Shown piece by piece: positions 36,989 to 47,439 of a DNA stretch of 64,000 nucleotides. The position numbers and the translations under genes were made by a program. The DNA lies in contig NZ_JALHLS010000014.1 of NCBI RefSeq assembly GCF_022844445.1, positions 1 to 64,000 on the forward strand, read 5' to 3'. This stretch comes from Hyphomonas sp. (GTDB taxonomy: Bacteria > Pseudomonadota > Alphaproteobacteria > Caulobacterales > Hyphomonadaceae). The stretch's first letter is position 1; the number at the start of each line of letters is the position of its first letter. Below the pieces are notes generated by a model, which was not told the origin of the DNA, did not search any database, and saw only the letters and a list, made by a program, of their open reading frames with translations.

Positions 36989-38287
36989 TCAGCCTTTGCC
37001 GAACACGCGCTCGAAGATCGTGTTTGCGTGCTTGAAGTGATATTCCAGATCAAACAGCGCATCGATCTGCTCAGGTTTCAGGCGGGCTGTCACGTCGGGG
37101 TCCGCCTTCAGAAGCACGTCGAGGTCGCCTTCTTTCTTCCAGGTGCGCATCGCATTGCGTTGCACCAGCCGATAGGCATCCTCGCGGCTGACGCCCGCTT
37201 CCACAAGCGCCAGCAGGATGCGCTGCGAATTGTGCAGGCCGCCCATGCTGTTGATCGTGCGCAGCATGTTCTCGGGATATACGACGAGGTTCTCAATGAC
37301 GCCGCCGAGACGGTGCAGCGCAAAATCAAGATGGATTGTTGCGTCGGGGCCAATGCCGCGCTCGACCGAGGAATGCGAAATATCCCGCTCATGCCACAGC
37401 GCCACGTTCTCCAGAGCCGGCGTCACCGCCGAGCGCACAAGCCGCGCGAGCCCGGTCAGGTTTTCCGTCAGGACGGGATTGCGTTTGTGGGGCATCGCCG
37501 ACGAGCCCTTCTGTCCGGCCGAAAAATACTCTTCCGCTTCGAGCACTTCGGTGCGCTGGAGGTGGCGTATCTCGGTGGCCAGCCGCTCGACCGACGAAGC
37601 GATCACGCCGAGCACTGCGAAATACATCGCGTGCCGGTCGCGCGGGATCACCTGTGTCGAGACAGGCTCGATCCGAAGGCCGAGCTTCGCCGCCACATGC
37701 GCTTCGACGCGCGGATCAACGTTCGCAAACGTGCCGACTGCGCCGGATATCGCGCAGGTCGCCACCTCGTCTCGAGCGATCAGCAACCGCGCCCGCGCGC
37801 GCTGGAACTCGGCGTAGAAGCCCGCAAGTTTAACGCCGAAAGTTGTCGGCTCGGCATGGATGCCGTGGCTGCGCCCGATGGTCGGTGTATGCTTGAACTC
37901 GTAGGCGCGCTTCTTCAGTGCGGCCAGCACGCGGTCGATGCCGCCGAGCATCAGGTCGGCTGCGCGGACCAGTTGTACGTTAAGACAGGTGTCCAGGACG
38001 TCGGAGGAAGTCATCCCGAGGTGGAGAAAGCGCGCTTCTTCGCCCACATGCTCTGTCACGTTGGTCAGGAATGCGATCACGTCATGCTTCACTTCGCGCT
38101 CGATTTCGTCGATGCGGTCCACCTCGAACGCGGCCCGTTCGCGTACGGCCTTGGACACGCCTTTCGGAATGGTGCCCATCTCTTCCATCGCCTCGGCCGC
38201 GAGGGTTTCGATCTCCAGCCAGATTCCGAAGCGGGACTCCGGGGTCCAGATGGCGGCCATCTCCGGGCGCGTATAGCGAGGGATCAT
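36989..38287 (-). CDS. purB: Adenylosuccinate lyase
   Basis: A 432-residue enzyme of the fumarase/aspartase superfamily, used twice in purine synthesis (SAICAR to AICAR and adenylosuccinate to AMP). The signature GSSAMPHKRNP is present, along with TSSDVLDTCLN and RSHGIHAEPTTFG. The ATG at 38287 (MIPRYTRPEM) is the usual family start, with GGAG about 9 bases upstream; longer frames upstream are not coding. It is divergent from recJ across 140 bases. Confidence 0.97.
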   Translation of the reverse strand: MIPRYTRPEMAAIWTPESRFGIWLEIETLAAEAMEEMGTIPKGVSKAVRERAAFEVDRIDEIEREVKHDVIAFLTNVTEHVGEEARFLHLGMTSSDVLDTCLNVQLVRAADLMLGGIDRVLAALKKRAYEFKHTPTIGRSHGIHAEPTTFGVKLAGFYAEFQRARARLLIARDEVATCAISGAVGTFANVDPRVEAHVAAKLGLRIEPVSTQVIPRDRHAMYFAVLGVIASSVERLATEIRHLQRTEVLEAEEYFSAGQKGSSAMPHKRNPVLTENLTGLARLVRSAVTPALENVALWHERDISHSSVERGIGPDATIHLDFALHRLGGVIENLVVYPENMLRTINSMGGLHNSQRILLALVEAGVSREDAYRLVQRNAMRTWKKEGDLDVLLKADPDVTARLKPEQIDALFDLEYHFKHANTIFERVFGKG

Positions 38288-38427
38288 CGGGGTATCTCCA
38301 TTGCGTTGCGCCAGCCAATAAGGGCTTCGGCGCGGTTGCGCCAGCCTTTCAAGGTGCCTGTCGCGGAGCCATTCTGTTTGCGGCGCGGGCAGGGTAAGTT
38401 GGCACCTGATTCGACATAGCCCCGACC

Positions 38428-40224
38428 ATGACGCAGCCTGCCAGAAAAGCCGCAAACCCGGCCGCCGCCTCCCCCGCCCTGTCGGCTGGCGGGCGCCGTT
38501 GGCGGCTGCACCAGGCCGATCCGCGCCGCGTCCAGTCGTTGCTGCCGGCCGTCGGCGGCTCGGACCTGCTCGCCCGCCTCCTCGAGGCGCGCGGCGTCGA
38601 TGTCGCAGATGCCGCAGGTTACCTCGCCCCAACGCTGCGCGAATTCTTCCCGGACCCGTCCAGCTTTGCCGACATGGACAAGGCTGCCGGCATCGTCCTC
38701 GACGCCATCCTGGATGGCCGCAAGGTCATCGTTTTCGCCGACTACGACGTCGACGGCGGCACGTCCTCGGCCACGCTCGCGCGCTACTTCCGCGCGTGGG
38801 GAAGGGACCTCGGCCTCTATGTGCCGGACCGTCTCGAGGAAGGCTACGGCCCCTCGCCGGAAGCCTTTCGCTACCTGAAAGGTCAGGGCGCCGAACTCGT
38901 CATCACCGTGGACTGCGGCGCCGCCGCCGTTCGGGCGCTGGACGAGGCCGTCGCCATCGACCTTCCGATCGTCGTAATCGACCATCACCTGATGTCTGGG
39001 GTTGTTCCTCCCACCGCCGCGCTCGTGAACCCGAACCGGCCGGACTGCAATTCGGGGCAGGGTCACCTCGCCGCCGCCGGGGTCGTCTTCGTCTTCGTCG
39101 CCGCTATGAACCGCCTCGCCCGTGAGCGCGGCGTCGCTCCGCCGTCGGGCCTGCCAGACATCATGCCGCTTCTCGACCTCTGCGCCCTCGGCACGCTCTG
39201 CGACATGGCGCCCTTGCAAGGCGTCAACCGCGCCTTCGTCCGCCAAGGCCTCGCGATGATGGCGCGCGACCAGAACGCCGGCCTGCGTGCGCTCGCAGAC
39301 GTTTCCGGTATCGGCAAGATCGAAACAGTCTACCACGCAACCTTCCTGCTCGGCCCGCGCCTCAATGCCGGTGGCCGCGTTGGCGATCCCTGGCTTGCCG
39401 CCAAACTCCTCGCCACCGACGACCGCGCCGAGGCGATCGAACTCGCCGAACGCCTCCATGCGCTCAACGACGAGCGTAAAGCCCTCGAAGCCGCCATCCT
39501 CGACGCCGCCACGGCGCAGGCCGAGCGCGCCATCGCCGAGAACCCCCTGCGCGGTGTGATCATCGCCGCAGGTGAGGGCTGGCACCCGGGCGTCATCGGA
39601 ATCGTCGCTGGCCGCCTCAAGGACCGCTTCCACCTGCCCAGCATCGTCATCGGCTGGGGCGACGGGCTCGGTCCGGTCGCCAAGGGTTCTGGCCGCTCCG
39701 TCAAGGGCGTGAACCTCGGCGCCGCAATTTCCGAAGCCGCCCGGCAGGGCGTCATCCTTTCCGGCGGCGGCCACGCCATGGCCGGCGGGCTCAGCCTCGA
39801 TCCGTCGCAGCTCGCCGCCTTCGACGCCTGGATGCTTGATCACATGGACGCCTTCGCTGCCGAGCGTGACGCCGCGCTCGACATGGACATCGACGCGGTC
39901 GTCGCTCCCGGCGCCGCCACGCCGCATCTCGTCGCCGCCGTCGCCTCCCTCGGTCCCTTCGGGGTTGGCGCGCCGGAACCGGTGTTTATGCTGCAGGACG
40001 TGAATGTCACCGGCATCCGCCGCGTCGGAACGCAGCACCTACGCTTCACGGCAGAAGATGCGTCCGGCCGTCTGGAATCGATCTGCTGGCGAGCCGAAGG
40101 CACACCGATCGGCGACGCACTGCGCCAGGGCGGACGCTTCAGCCTCGTGGGGCGCCTGAAGACCGATAACTGGAATGGCCGCGACCGGGTCCAGCTTGAA
40201 ACCCTTGATGTGACACGGCTTTAG
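38428..40224 (+). CDS. recJ: Single-stranded-DNA-specific exonuclease RecJ
   Basis: A 598-residue DHH-family 5'-3' exonuclease for recombination and mismatch repair. The motifs are VIVFADYDVDGGTSSA (motif I), VDCGAA, VIDHHLM (DHH, motif III) and LCDMAPL, with the DHHA1 domain GRSVKGVNLG and GGGHAMAGGL following and an OB-fold at the C-terminus. Full length. The Ala-rich start (PAAASPALSAGG) is a probable flexible tail, so the exact start is less certain than the rest. Confidence 0.96.
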   Translation: MTQPARKAANPAAASPALSAGGRRWRLHQADPRRVQSLLPAVGGSDLLARLLEARGVDVADAAGYLAPTLREFFPDPSSFADMDKAAGIVLDAILDGRKVIVFADYDVDGGTSSATLARYFRAWGRDLGLYVPDRLEEGYGPSPEAFRYLKGQGAELVITVDCGAAAVRALDEAVAIDLPIVVIDHHLMSGVVPPTAALVNPNRPDCNSGQGHLAAAGVVFVFVAAMNRLARERGVAPPSGLPDIMPLLDLCALGTLCDMAPLQGVNRAFVRQGLAMMARDQNAGLRALADVSGIGKIETVYHATFLLGPRLNAGGRVGDPWLAAKLLATDDRAEAIELAERLHALNDERKALEAAILDAATAQAERAIAENPLRGVIIAAGEGWHPGVIGIVAGRLKDRFHLPSIVIGWGDGLGPVAKGSGRSVKGVNLGAAISEAARQGVILSGGGHAMAGGLSLDPSQLAAFDAWMLDHMDAFAAERDAALDMDIDAVVAPGAATPHLVAAVASLGPFGVGAPEPVFMLQDVNVTGIRRVGTQHLRFTAEDASGRLESICWRAEGTPIGDALRQGGRFSLVGRLKTDNWNGRDRVQLETLDVTRL

Positions 40225-40254
40225 GACAAACTGTTCCGAATTCCGCGAGGTGGC

Positions 40255-40283
40255 TTGCCCTGTCCTGAATCAGCCGCTATATG
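40255..40283 (+). promoter_or_regulatory. Sigma70-like promoter of tRNA-Glu
   Basis: TTGCCC (40255-40260) and TATATG (40278-40283) are spaced by exactly 17 bases, each matching 4 of 6 consensus bases. Transcription would start near 40290, 13 bases before the mature tRNA. Confidence 0.55.
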
Positions 40284-40302
40284 CGCCCTCTCCAACCCGT
40301 GC

Positions 40303-40377
40303 GGTCCCTTCGTCTATCGGTTAGGACGTCAGGTTTTCAACCTGAAAAGAGGGGTTCGACTCCCCTAGGGACTGCCA
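40303..40377 (+). tRNA. tRNA-Glu (anticodon TTC)
   Basis: A 75-base cloverleaf including an encoded CCA. The acceptor stem is GGTCCCT with AGGGACT (a G-T first pair). The anticodon arm is TCAGG-TTTTCAA-CCTGA, which gives anticodon TTC for glutamate, and the T arm is GAGGGGTTCGACTCCCC. It sits between recJ and the cold-shock gene with its own likely promoter. Confidence 0.97.
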
Positions 40378-40417
40378 GGTTTTCCGCCCTCAATTTGCCG
40401 CAACTGCCCCGGAATGA

Positions 40418-40439
40418 CAGCCCGAATCGTTTCGGGTTG
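40418..40439. repeat. Hairpin between tRNA-Glu and the cold-shock gene
   Basis: CAGCCCGAA (40418-40426) and TTCGGGTTG (40431-40439) form a 9-bp stem with one G-T pair and a 4-base loop. No T-run follows. It may end the tRNA transcript or shape the leader of the next gene. Confidence 0.45.
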
Positions 40440-40456
40440 TGAACATCGCGTGACAA

Positions 40457-40470
40457 GCGCGAATTCGCGC
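40457..40470. repeat. 14-bp palindrome upstream of the cold-shock gene
   Basis: GCGCGAATTCGCGC is a perfect palindrome ending 31 bases before the cold-shock gene start. It could be an operator or a leader hairpin relevant to temperature-dependent translation. Function not shown. Confidence 0.45.
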
Positions 40471-40501
40471 ACTAGTTTTCGCGTCAGGGGAATGTGGGTT
40501 G

Positions 40502-41029
40502 ATGACGAATAGCGTAGCCAGAAGTGAATCCGATCCGCCCGTAGCCGAGCCCGTCGTCCGGGTCATTGGTCATGTGAAATGGTTCGACAGTGCGAAAGGC
40601 TACGGCTTCATCGTCGCGGAATCGACGTCCGATGCCTCGCTCACCGGCGATGTCATGCTCCACATTTCATGCCTGCGCGATTATGGCGAGACTCTCGCTG
40701 ACGAAGGCGCCAAGATCGTCTGCGATGCGGTGAAACGCCCGCGCGGCTGGCAGACTGCCCACATTATCGAGATGGAACGCCCCCGCGCTGCCGTCGCCCG
40801 CGAGCGCGGCGAACGCCCGGACTATGAGGAAGTCACCCTCAAATGGTTCAACCGCGCCCGTGGCTACGGCTTTGTCCGCCGCAGCTCGGACGAGATCGAC
40901 ATTTTCGTCCACGCAGTTGCCCTGCGCAAAGCCGGCTATGACGACATCGAACCCGGCACTCTGATCGAGGTCATCATCGAAACCGGCGCCAAGGGTGACC
41001 ACGTCCTGTCAGTGCGCCCGAAGCGCTGA
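40502..41029 (+). CDS. Cold-shock protein with two cold-shock domains (CspD-like)
   Basis: A 175-residue protein with two cold-shock domains. The first (about residues 22-97) has GHVKWFDSAKGYGFIV and the second (about 113-174) has TLKWFNRARGYGFV and DIFVHAVAL; each contains the RNA-binding RNP1 core (KGYGFI, RGYGFV). They bind single-stranded RNA or DNA and act as nucleic acid chaperones. Double-domain versions are known in Caulobacter, where CspC and CspD are induced in stationary phase. The ATG at 40502 follows AGGGG at 40486-40490. A DUF192 gene follows, as in Caulobacter relatives. Confidence 0.92.
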   Translation: MTNSVARSESDPPVAEPVVRVIGHVKWFDSAKGYGFIVAESTSDASLTGDVMLHISCLRDYGETLADEGAKIVCDAVKRPRGWQTAHIIEMERPRAAVARERGERPDYEEVTLKWFNRARGYGFVRRSSDEIDIFVHAVALRKAGYDDIEPGTLIEVIIETGAKGDHVLSVRPKR

Positions 41030-41079
41030 ACAGCAGCCGGCGCTTGCCGCTTTCAATTCAGGCCTTTATTCCTGCCTGC

Positions 41080-41535
41080 ATGATCCGTTTCATGCTCGTC
41101 TCTTTCGCAGTGCTGGCCTTCCTGGCCCAGTCTGCTTTCGCCCAGCTCGCTGTCACCCCGCTGACCATCAAGTCGGATGAGGCGTCCCATGGCTTCACCG
41201 TCGAGGTCGCTGCCACGGAAGACGAGATCCGTCAGGGCTTGATGTTCCGCGAAAGCCTCGCCCCGGACGCCGGCATGCTGTTTGATTTCGGCCAGGTGCG
41301 CCCCGCCAGTATGTGGATGAAGAACACGCTGATCCCGCTCGACATGCTGTTCATGGATGCCGAGGGTCAGATCATCGCCATAGCCCGCAACGCCGTGCCT
41401 GGCTCGCTACGCTCGCTCGGCCCGGGCGTTCCGGTTCGCGCCGTCCTCGAAATCCCCGGCGGCCGCGCAAAGGCGCTCGGCATCTCGCCCGGCGACAAGG
41501 TCGAACACCCCATCTTCACCAAGTCGCGTGGCTGA
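41080..41535 (+). CDS. DUF192 family exported protein
   Basis: A 151-residue protein with a signal peptide (MIRFMLVSFAVLAFLA, cut probable after SAFA) and the DUF192 domain: EIRQGLMFRESLAPDAGMLF, SMWMKNTLIPLDMLFMD and VLEIPGGRAKALGI. The family is small, beta-rich and of unknown function, usually exported. Several in-frame ATGs exist; 41080 keeps a full signal peptide. It overlaps the thioesterase gene by 8 bases. Confidence 0.88.
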   Translation: MIRFMLVSFAVLAFLAQSAFAQLAVTPLTIKSDEASHGFTVEVAATEDEIRQGLMFRESLAPDAGMLFDFGQVRPASMWMKNTLIPLDMLFMDAEGQIIAIARNAVPGSLRSLGPGVPVRAVLEIPGGRAKALGISPGDKVEHPIFTKSRG

Positions 41536-41962
41536 CTCGGCCAGCGATCACCGCGCGCCCCGATCAGGCTTTGCTGTCTCGCCCTCGCGCGGCAAGTTCA
41601 CGATACATAACGGCCCGAGCTACCGCGCGACCGCGGAGGGCGACATCCGCACCGGCCTCTGGGTGCTCGACCGCCACTGCAACGGCATGGGCTTCATGCA
41701 CGGCGGCATGGTCTCCGCCTTCGCCGACAGCGCGCTCGCCTGGGCTGTCTGGTCGGCCACCGGCAAGATGTCGGTCACCATCAAGCTGACCCTGGAATTC
41801 ATGGAGATCGCGCGGGAAGGAGAGTGGATCGAAGCCCATCCGGCGGTCACCTTCATCGACGGTGAGTTCGTCCACGTCACCGCCCGCATAATGAAGGAAG
41901 ACGGCGCCATGGCCGCGCGCGCCGATGCCGTTTTCCGCACAGTGCGCCGCAAGGCCGCGTGA
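41528..41962 (+). CDS. PaaI/YbgC-type hotdog-fold thioesterase
   Basis: A 144-residue hotdog-fold protein. The HCNGMGFMHGGMVSAFADSAL stretch (positions 52-72) carries the HGG motif and the acidic residue used by PaaI-type acyl-CoA thioesterases. The GTG start at 41528 overlaps the DUF192 stop, which fits translational coupling. It probably hydrolyses aromatic or medium-chain acyl-CoA; the substrate is unknown. Confidence 0.87.
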   Translation: MADSASDHRAPRSGFAVSPSRGKFTIHNGPSYRATAEGDIRTGLWVLDRHCNGMGFMHGGMVSAFADSALAWAVWSATGKMSVTIKLTLEFMEIAREGEWIEAHPAVTFIDGEFVHVTARIMKEDGAMAARADAVFRTVRRKAA

Positions 41963-42289
41963 GACAGAAAGCCAGGCCTCCTTTAAAGTGCTCCGTAAAC
42001 TGAACAATCAGATCTAGGAATCTCCGAGTTGGTTATCCCCGTTGGATCGCCGGTTTATGGAGTTCGACGCCTATCTGTCTTTACGTCTCCAGTTCGCGTT
42101 CGTGATCGCGTTCCAGATTCGCTTTCCTGCTTTCACCATCTGCTCCGCTCCTGATCCCGCCGTCAGTGATGACCTCTGTCTGAGCACCGGGCGGAGACGG
42201 TCGCCAGCCGCTTTCGAGGCGGCTGGTCAGCTCTTTGCTGGCCTGATGATCATGGTCGCCGCCGCTGCTTATGGGCCGCGGGCGCTTTT
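41963..42289. other. 327-base non-coding gap between convergent genes
   Basis: A 99-codon open frame (42042-42341) runs through it but shows no family-like content and runs into the neighbouring gene, so I do not call it. The only clear structure is an 8-bp hairpin, CCAGCCGC (42204-42211) with GCGGCTGG (42219-42226) around a 7-base loop, without a T-run on either strand. Confidence 0.5.
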
Positions 42290-43900
42290 TCATTGGCTAA
42301 GGCCAAGTTCCTGCAGTGCGAAGGACTTGATCGACTTGTAATCCGCCTTGCCGTTCGAGGCGCGGCCGAGGTCTGTCTTGAACAGGATGCGCTTCGGCGC
42401 CTTGTAGCGGGCGAGCTTCGTTTGCACGAAGGCGCGCAGTTCGTCCTCTGAAACCGTACCGTCGAGCGATACCACCGCCGTCACCGCCTGGCCCCACTTG
42501 TCATCCGGCACACCGACGACCAGCGCATCGCGCACCGCCGCGTGCGACTTTAGCGCTTCCTCGACTTCTTCGGGATAAACTTTCTCGCCGGCTGTATTGA
42601 TGCAATTCGATCCGCGACCGAGCAGCGTGATCGAGCCGTCCGCTTCCACGGTACACCAGTCGCCGGGAATGGCGTAGCGCATGCCGCCGATGGTCTTGTA
42701 GGTCTTGGCGGTTTTCTCCGGATCCTTGTAATAGCCGAGCGGCACGGCGCCGCCGCGCGCGATGAAGCCTGGCACGCCGCTGCCGGGCACGACTTCGCGG
42801 TCATCTTCGGTGAACACCTTGCACGCCGGTCCGATCTCGAACTTCGAGGTCTGCGTGCCGCCATCCGCCGTGGTGATCGAAGAGCCGAAGCCGACCGCTT
42901 CGGACGCACCGAAGCTGTCTGTCAGTGCGGCCTGCGGCATGTGCTTCAGCAGGCCCTGTTTCACTTCCGAGCTCCACATAACCCCGGACGAGATGATGGC
43001 TAGCACGCTGGACACGTTCCAGCGGCCCGGATTCTCGTCGAGGCACTGCAGCATGGGCTTGCCGAAGGCATCGCCAACGATCGCCATGCTGGTCACGCCT
43101 TCTCGCTGCACGGTGTCCCACAGGTTGGCGGGGTCGAACTTCTTGTTCTCGGTCAGCGTCACGATCCCGCCGCCGTTGAGCAGCGCGCCCATCGCGGTGA
43201 ACAGGCCCGTGCCGTGCATCAGCGGGCAGGCGGGGACCTGTCGCGAGAAACGGCCCACAGTCAGTGCGTTCTGGACATGCTCGTCAAGGTTCGCCGGCAC
43301 CGGCAGGCCTGCCTTGCGCGCCCCCTCCATGCCCGCTTCCCGCCAGATGGAGTGTGTCCACATCACGCCTTTCGGCATGCCGGTCGTCCCGCCGGTATAC
43401 AGCAGCAGGAGATCGTCGCCGGATCGGGGGATCTTCAGCGGGGAAGGATCGCCATTTGTCGCCAGCTTCTCGTAGGATTGGGCAAACGGCAGCACTTCCT
43501 TGCCGCCGACCTGCACCCAGACCAGCACCTTCGGGAGGCGCGTGCGCCCGCGCTCTAATTAGGGGGCGAAATCCGCGTCGAAGAATACGACTGTCGCGTC
43601 CGAATTGTCGAAGATGTAGACTAACTCGTCATCCAGATACCGATAATTGACGTTCACATGCGCGAGGCGCGCTTTGAAACACGCGGCGAGGCCTTCCATG
43701 TATTCGGCCTGATTGCGCAGGTAGAAGCCGGCCTTGTCGCCGGTCTTTGCGCCGAGGCCCAGTAGCGCCCGCGCGAGCCGGTTGGAGCGGGCGGTAAACT
43801 CTGGCCAGACAATCCGCCTGTCGCCATGCGCCACTGCGATGTCGGAAGGGCCCAGCGCCGCGCCAACGGCGTCCAGCATGTCACCAAAGTTCCAGTCCAT
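42290..43900 (-). pseudogene. Acyl-CoA synthetase interrupted by an in-frame TAA
   Basis: An AMP-forming fatty-acyl-CoA ligase equal to about 536 codons. The N-terminal part (43900-43559) ends ...FFDADFAP and is followed in the same frame by TAA (43559-43561), then LERGRTRLPKVLVWVQV and the rest of the enzyme. The frame is unbroken on both sides, so a single nonsense change at codon 114 splits it. The remainder is intact: AMP motif YTGGTTGMPKGVMWTH, then GWCTVEADGSITLLGRG-like and the C-terminal lysine region KRILFKTDLGRASNGK. It could be a recent pseudogene, a base-call error, a readthrough case, or two chains (restart at GTG 43528). Start 43900 has AGGGAG upstream. Confidence 0.85.
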
Positions 43901-43989
43901 GCACACTCTCCCTGTCGCCGTCCGGCGTTGTTCTCGTTGGGCAGGATCGTATGGGCGCGGCGGGCTGCGGGCAATCCATGCCCCAACGC

Positions 43990-44020
43990 AAACGGCCCCC
44001 CGGATCGCTCCGGAGGGCCG
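43990..44020 (-). terminator. Terminator after groEL
   Basis: On the minus strand a 12-bp stem (complement of 43993-44004 and 44009-44020, one G-T pair) with a 4-base loop is followed by only three T residues. It lies about 30 bases after the groEL stop and before the interrupted ligase gene. Confidence 0.7.
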
Positions 44021-44050
44021 CCTGTTTGTGTCATTCGGTTTGGGGAGGAC

Positions 44051-45745
<1,695 letters not shown>

Positions 45746-46036
45746 TTACTTCTCGAGCACGCCCATGATGTCGCTTTCCTTCATGATCAGCAGCTCTTCG
45801 CCGTCGATCGTGACTTCGGTGCCGGACCACTTGCCGAACAGCACGCGGTCTTTCGGTTTCACGTCCATCGGGACGATTTCGTTGTCGTCACCGCGGGCGC
45901 CCTTACCGACGGCCACAACGATGCCCTCCTGGGGCTTCTCTTTCGCGGTGTCGGGGATGATGATCCCGCCCTTGGACTTTTCTTCTTCCTTGACGCGGCG
46001 CACGACGACGCGGTCATGCAGGGGACGAAGTTTCAT
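45746..46036 (-). CDS. groES: Co-chaperonin GroES (10 kDa)
   Basis: A 96-residue cap for Gro[21 protein letters not shown] and the mobile-loop stretch [17 protein letters not shown] are standard. An upstream in-frame extension of 30 codons runs into the promoter region and is not coding; the start at 46036 is fixed by the conserved beginning with AGAGG upstream. Transcription is under a CIRCE operator. Confidence 0.97.
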   Translation of the reverse strand: MKLRPLHDRVVVRRVKEEEKSKGGIIIPDTAKEKPQEGIVVAVGKGARGDDNEIVPMDVKPKDRVLFGKWSGTEVTIDGEELLIMKESDIMGVLEK

Positions 46037-46115
46037 TCTGTCTGCCTCTTTGATGGTAAAATAGCTCAGGTGTTGGGTTCGATAGGGGTCGCCAGCAACC
46101 CGGGAGCGCTCACGT

Positions 46116-46142
46116 TTGGCACTCACCTGACAGGACTGCTAA
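46116..46142 (-). promoter_or_regulatory. CIRCE operator of groESL (HrcA site)
   Basis: TTGGCACTC (46116-46124), a 9-base spacer and GACTGCTAA (46134-46142) match the CIRCE consensus TTAGCACTC-N9-GAGTGCTAA with one mismatch in each arm. It sits between the promoter and groES, where bound HrcA repressor would block initiation. Confidence 0.85.
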
Positions 46143-46152
46143 CGATGTGCGG

Positions 46153-46181
46153 GAGATAGACACTCGCCCCCGGCCCGTCAA
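46153..46181 (-). promoter_or_regulatory. Sigma70-like promoter of groESL
   Basis: On the minus strand TTGACG (46181-46176) and TATCTC (46158-46153) are spaced by exactly 17 bases. The predicted start falls at the edge of the CIRCE element, which explains repression by HrcA. A heat-shock sigma32 promoter may also exist but is not clear by eye. Confidence 0.65.
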
Positions 46182-46466
46182 CCAGCATGCGGAGAAGAAA
46201 ATTGCCGCAAGTGCGGGGCATTCCGTCGGAACCGGCGGGGGCCGACATCCAGATTACGGGCTGGAAGGACTGCATCCTGGGGGCGGCCATCTGCTCCGCA
46301 CCTGGCTGGGTGCCTTGAAAGGTTCATTCGGCGGCCCTTGTTCGGCCCGCAGGGCGCGCGCGGCATGGTTAACGTTTCCTGCTTCGCCTTCGGCAAATCG
46401 ACAGCCTCAGCATGAAGCAATCTCAATACTGGTCCTGTAATGGTGACAGCAGATAAGGGATTCAGG
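46182..46466. other. Intergenic sequence between groES promoter and diguanylate cyclase gene
   Basis: I see no RNA gene, repeat or convincing coding frame in this stretch. The divergent promoter for the diguanylate cyclase must lie here, but no box pair stands out. Short open frames on both strands lack family-like content. Confidence 0.4.
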
Positions 46467-47363
46467 ATGACCGCCCGCTTTCGAGAAATAATGTTCTCGG
46501 CGAACTATTTTGCGCTCGTTTGCATTTCGGCGCTGACGATCTCGTTCATCGTCTCGATCACCGTCTACAATCTCGGCATCCCCGTCCATGCGTCCGACTA
46601 TGTCCGGATGAACCTCTACGTGACGAGCTGCATCGCCATCCCGACAGCCATTATCGCGACCCTCCACGACTACCATACCCGCGTCTACCAGCGCCGCCTT
46701 GAGGCCCTCGCCTGGACCGATGAATTGACCGGCCTCCTCAATCGCCGCTTTTTCCTGCGTGCCGCCGACGAAGAGTGCCGCCGCATGCGCCGCACCGAGC
46801 AGTCTGCCGCCATCGCCATCTTTGACCTCGATTTTTTCAAGGAAGTGAACGACCTCTACGGCCACGCCGCCGGCGACCGCGTCCTCAAGGGCGTCGCCCA
46901 GATCGCCCATGCCGAACTGCGGGGTCCCTTCGACAAGCTCGGCCGCTGGGGCGGGGAAGAGTTCGTCGTCCTGCTCAGTGACGTGACGCCCGAGAACGCC
47001 CGCATTGTCTGTGACCGCCTGCGCACGCGTATCCAGTCGGCACTGATAGAGACCGGCGATTTCCAGGTCTGCATCACCGCCAGCTTCGGCTTCTGCATGC
47101 TGCCCGGCGGCGCCGACGTGAACGGCGTCATCGAGGCGGCCGACCGCGCGCTCTACGAAGCAAAGCGCCTCGGCCGCAACCGCGTCGAGATGGGAGAATA
47201 CGTCCAGGCCGACGTGCAGGACATCACCGAGTACAAGCAGCGTGCCCAGGCCAACAAGCGCCGCACCGCCGCCAATGACGATGTCGCCGATACGATCCGC
47301 GCGATTACGGTCTCCCAACGTCCACCCGTGAAGCGCCACGCCCGCCTGCGCTCGACGCGCTGA
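46467..47363 (+). CDS. Membrane-bound diguanylate cyclase (GGDEF domain)
   Basis: A 298-residue protein. It has two membrane segments (about residues 12-33 and 46-65), a short linker helix and a GGDEF domain with the signature as GGEEF (residues 162-166). The domain start WTDELTGLLNRRFFLRAADEE and the FDLDFFKEVNDLYGH metal site look fully active, so it should make c-di-GMP. The upstream inhibitory site RxxD is not canonical (RGPFD), so product feedback may be weak. The ATG at 46467 has AAGGG upstream; a longer form from 46440 is possible. Confidence 0.92.
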   Translation: MTARFREIMFSANYFALVCISALTISFIVSITVYNLGIPVHASDYVRMNLYVTSCIAIPTAIIATLHDYHTRVYQRRLEALAWTDELTGLLNRRFFLRAADEECRRMRRTEQSAAIAIFDLDFFKEVNDLYGHAAGDRVLKGVAQIAHAELRGPFDKLGRWGGEEFVVLLSDVTPENARIVCDRLRTRIQSALIETGDFQVCITASFGFCMLPGGADVNGVIEAADRALYEAKRLGRNRVEMGEYVQADVQDITEYKQRAQANKRRTAANDDVADTIRAITVSQRPPVKRHARLRSTR

Positions 47364-47439
47364 CCGCGCAGCACCAGGCGCTCTTGCCGCGCTCCCGATT
47401 ACCTGATGAGAGGGTGGCGCCTTGCACGGAGGACGCCGC

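Noticed and set aside
36932..38419. A 495-codon open frame on the plus strand
   Set aside because: Antisense to purB across nearly its whole length; no motif or plausible start signal.
38284..40038. A 584-codon open frame on the minus strand
   Set aside because: Antisense to recJ, whose motifs are all intact. Composition is that of a codon-bias shadow.
42042..42341. A 99-codon plus-strand frame in the 327-base gap
   Set aside because: It ends inside the convergent ligase gene, has no recognisable domain or good ribosome binding site, and its hydrophobic start looks accidental.
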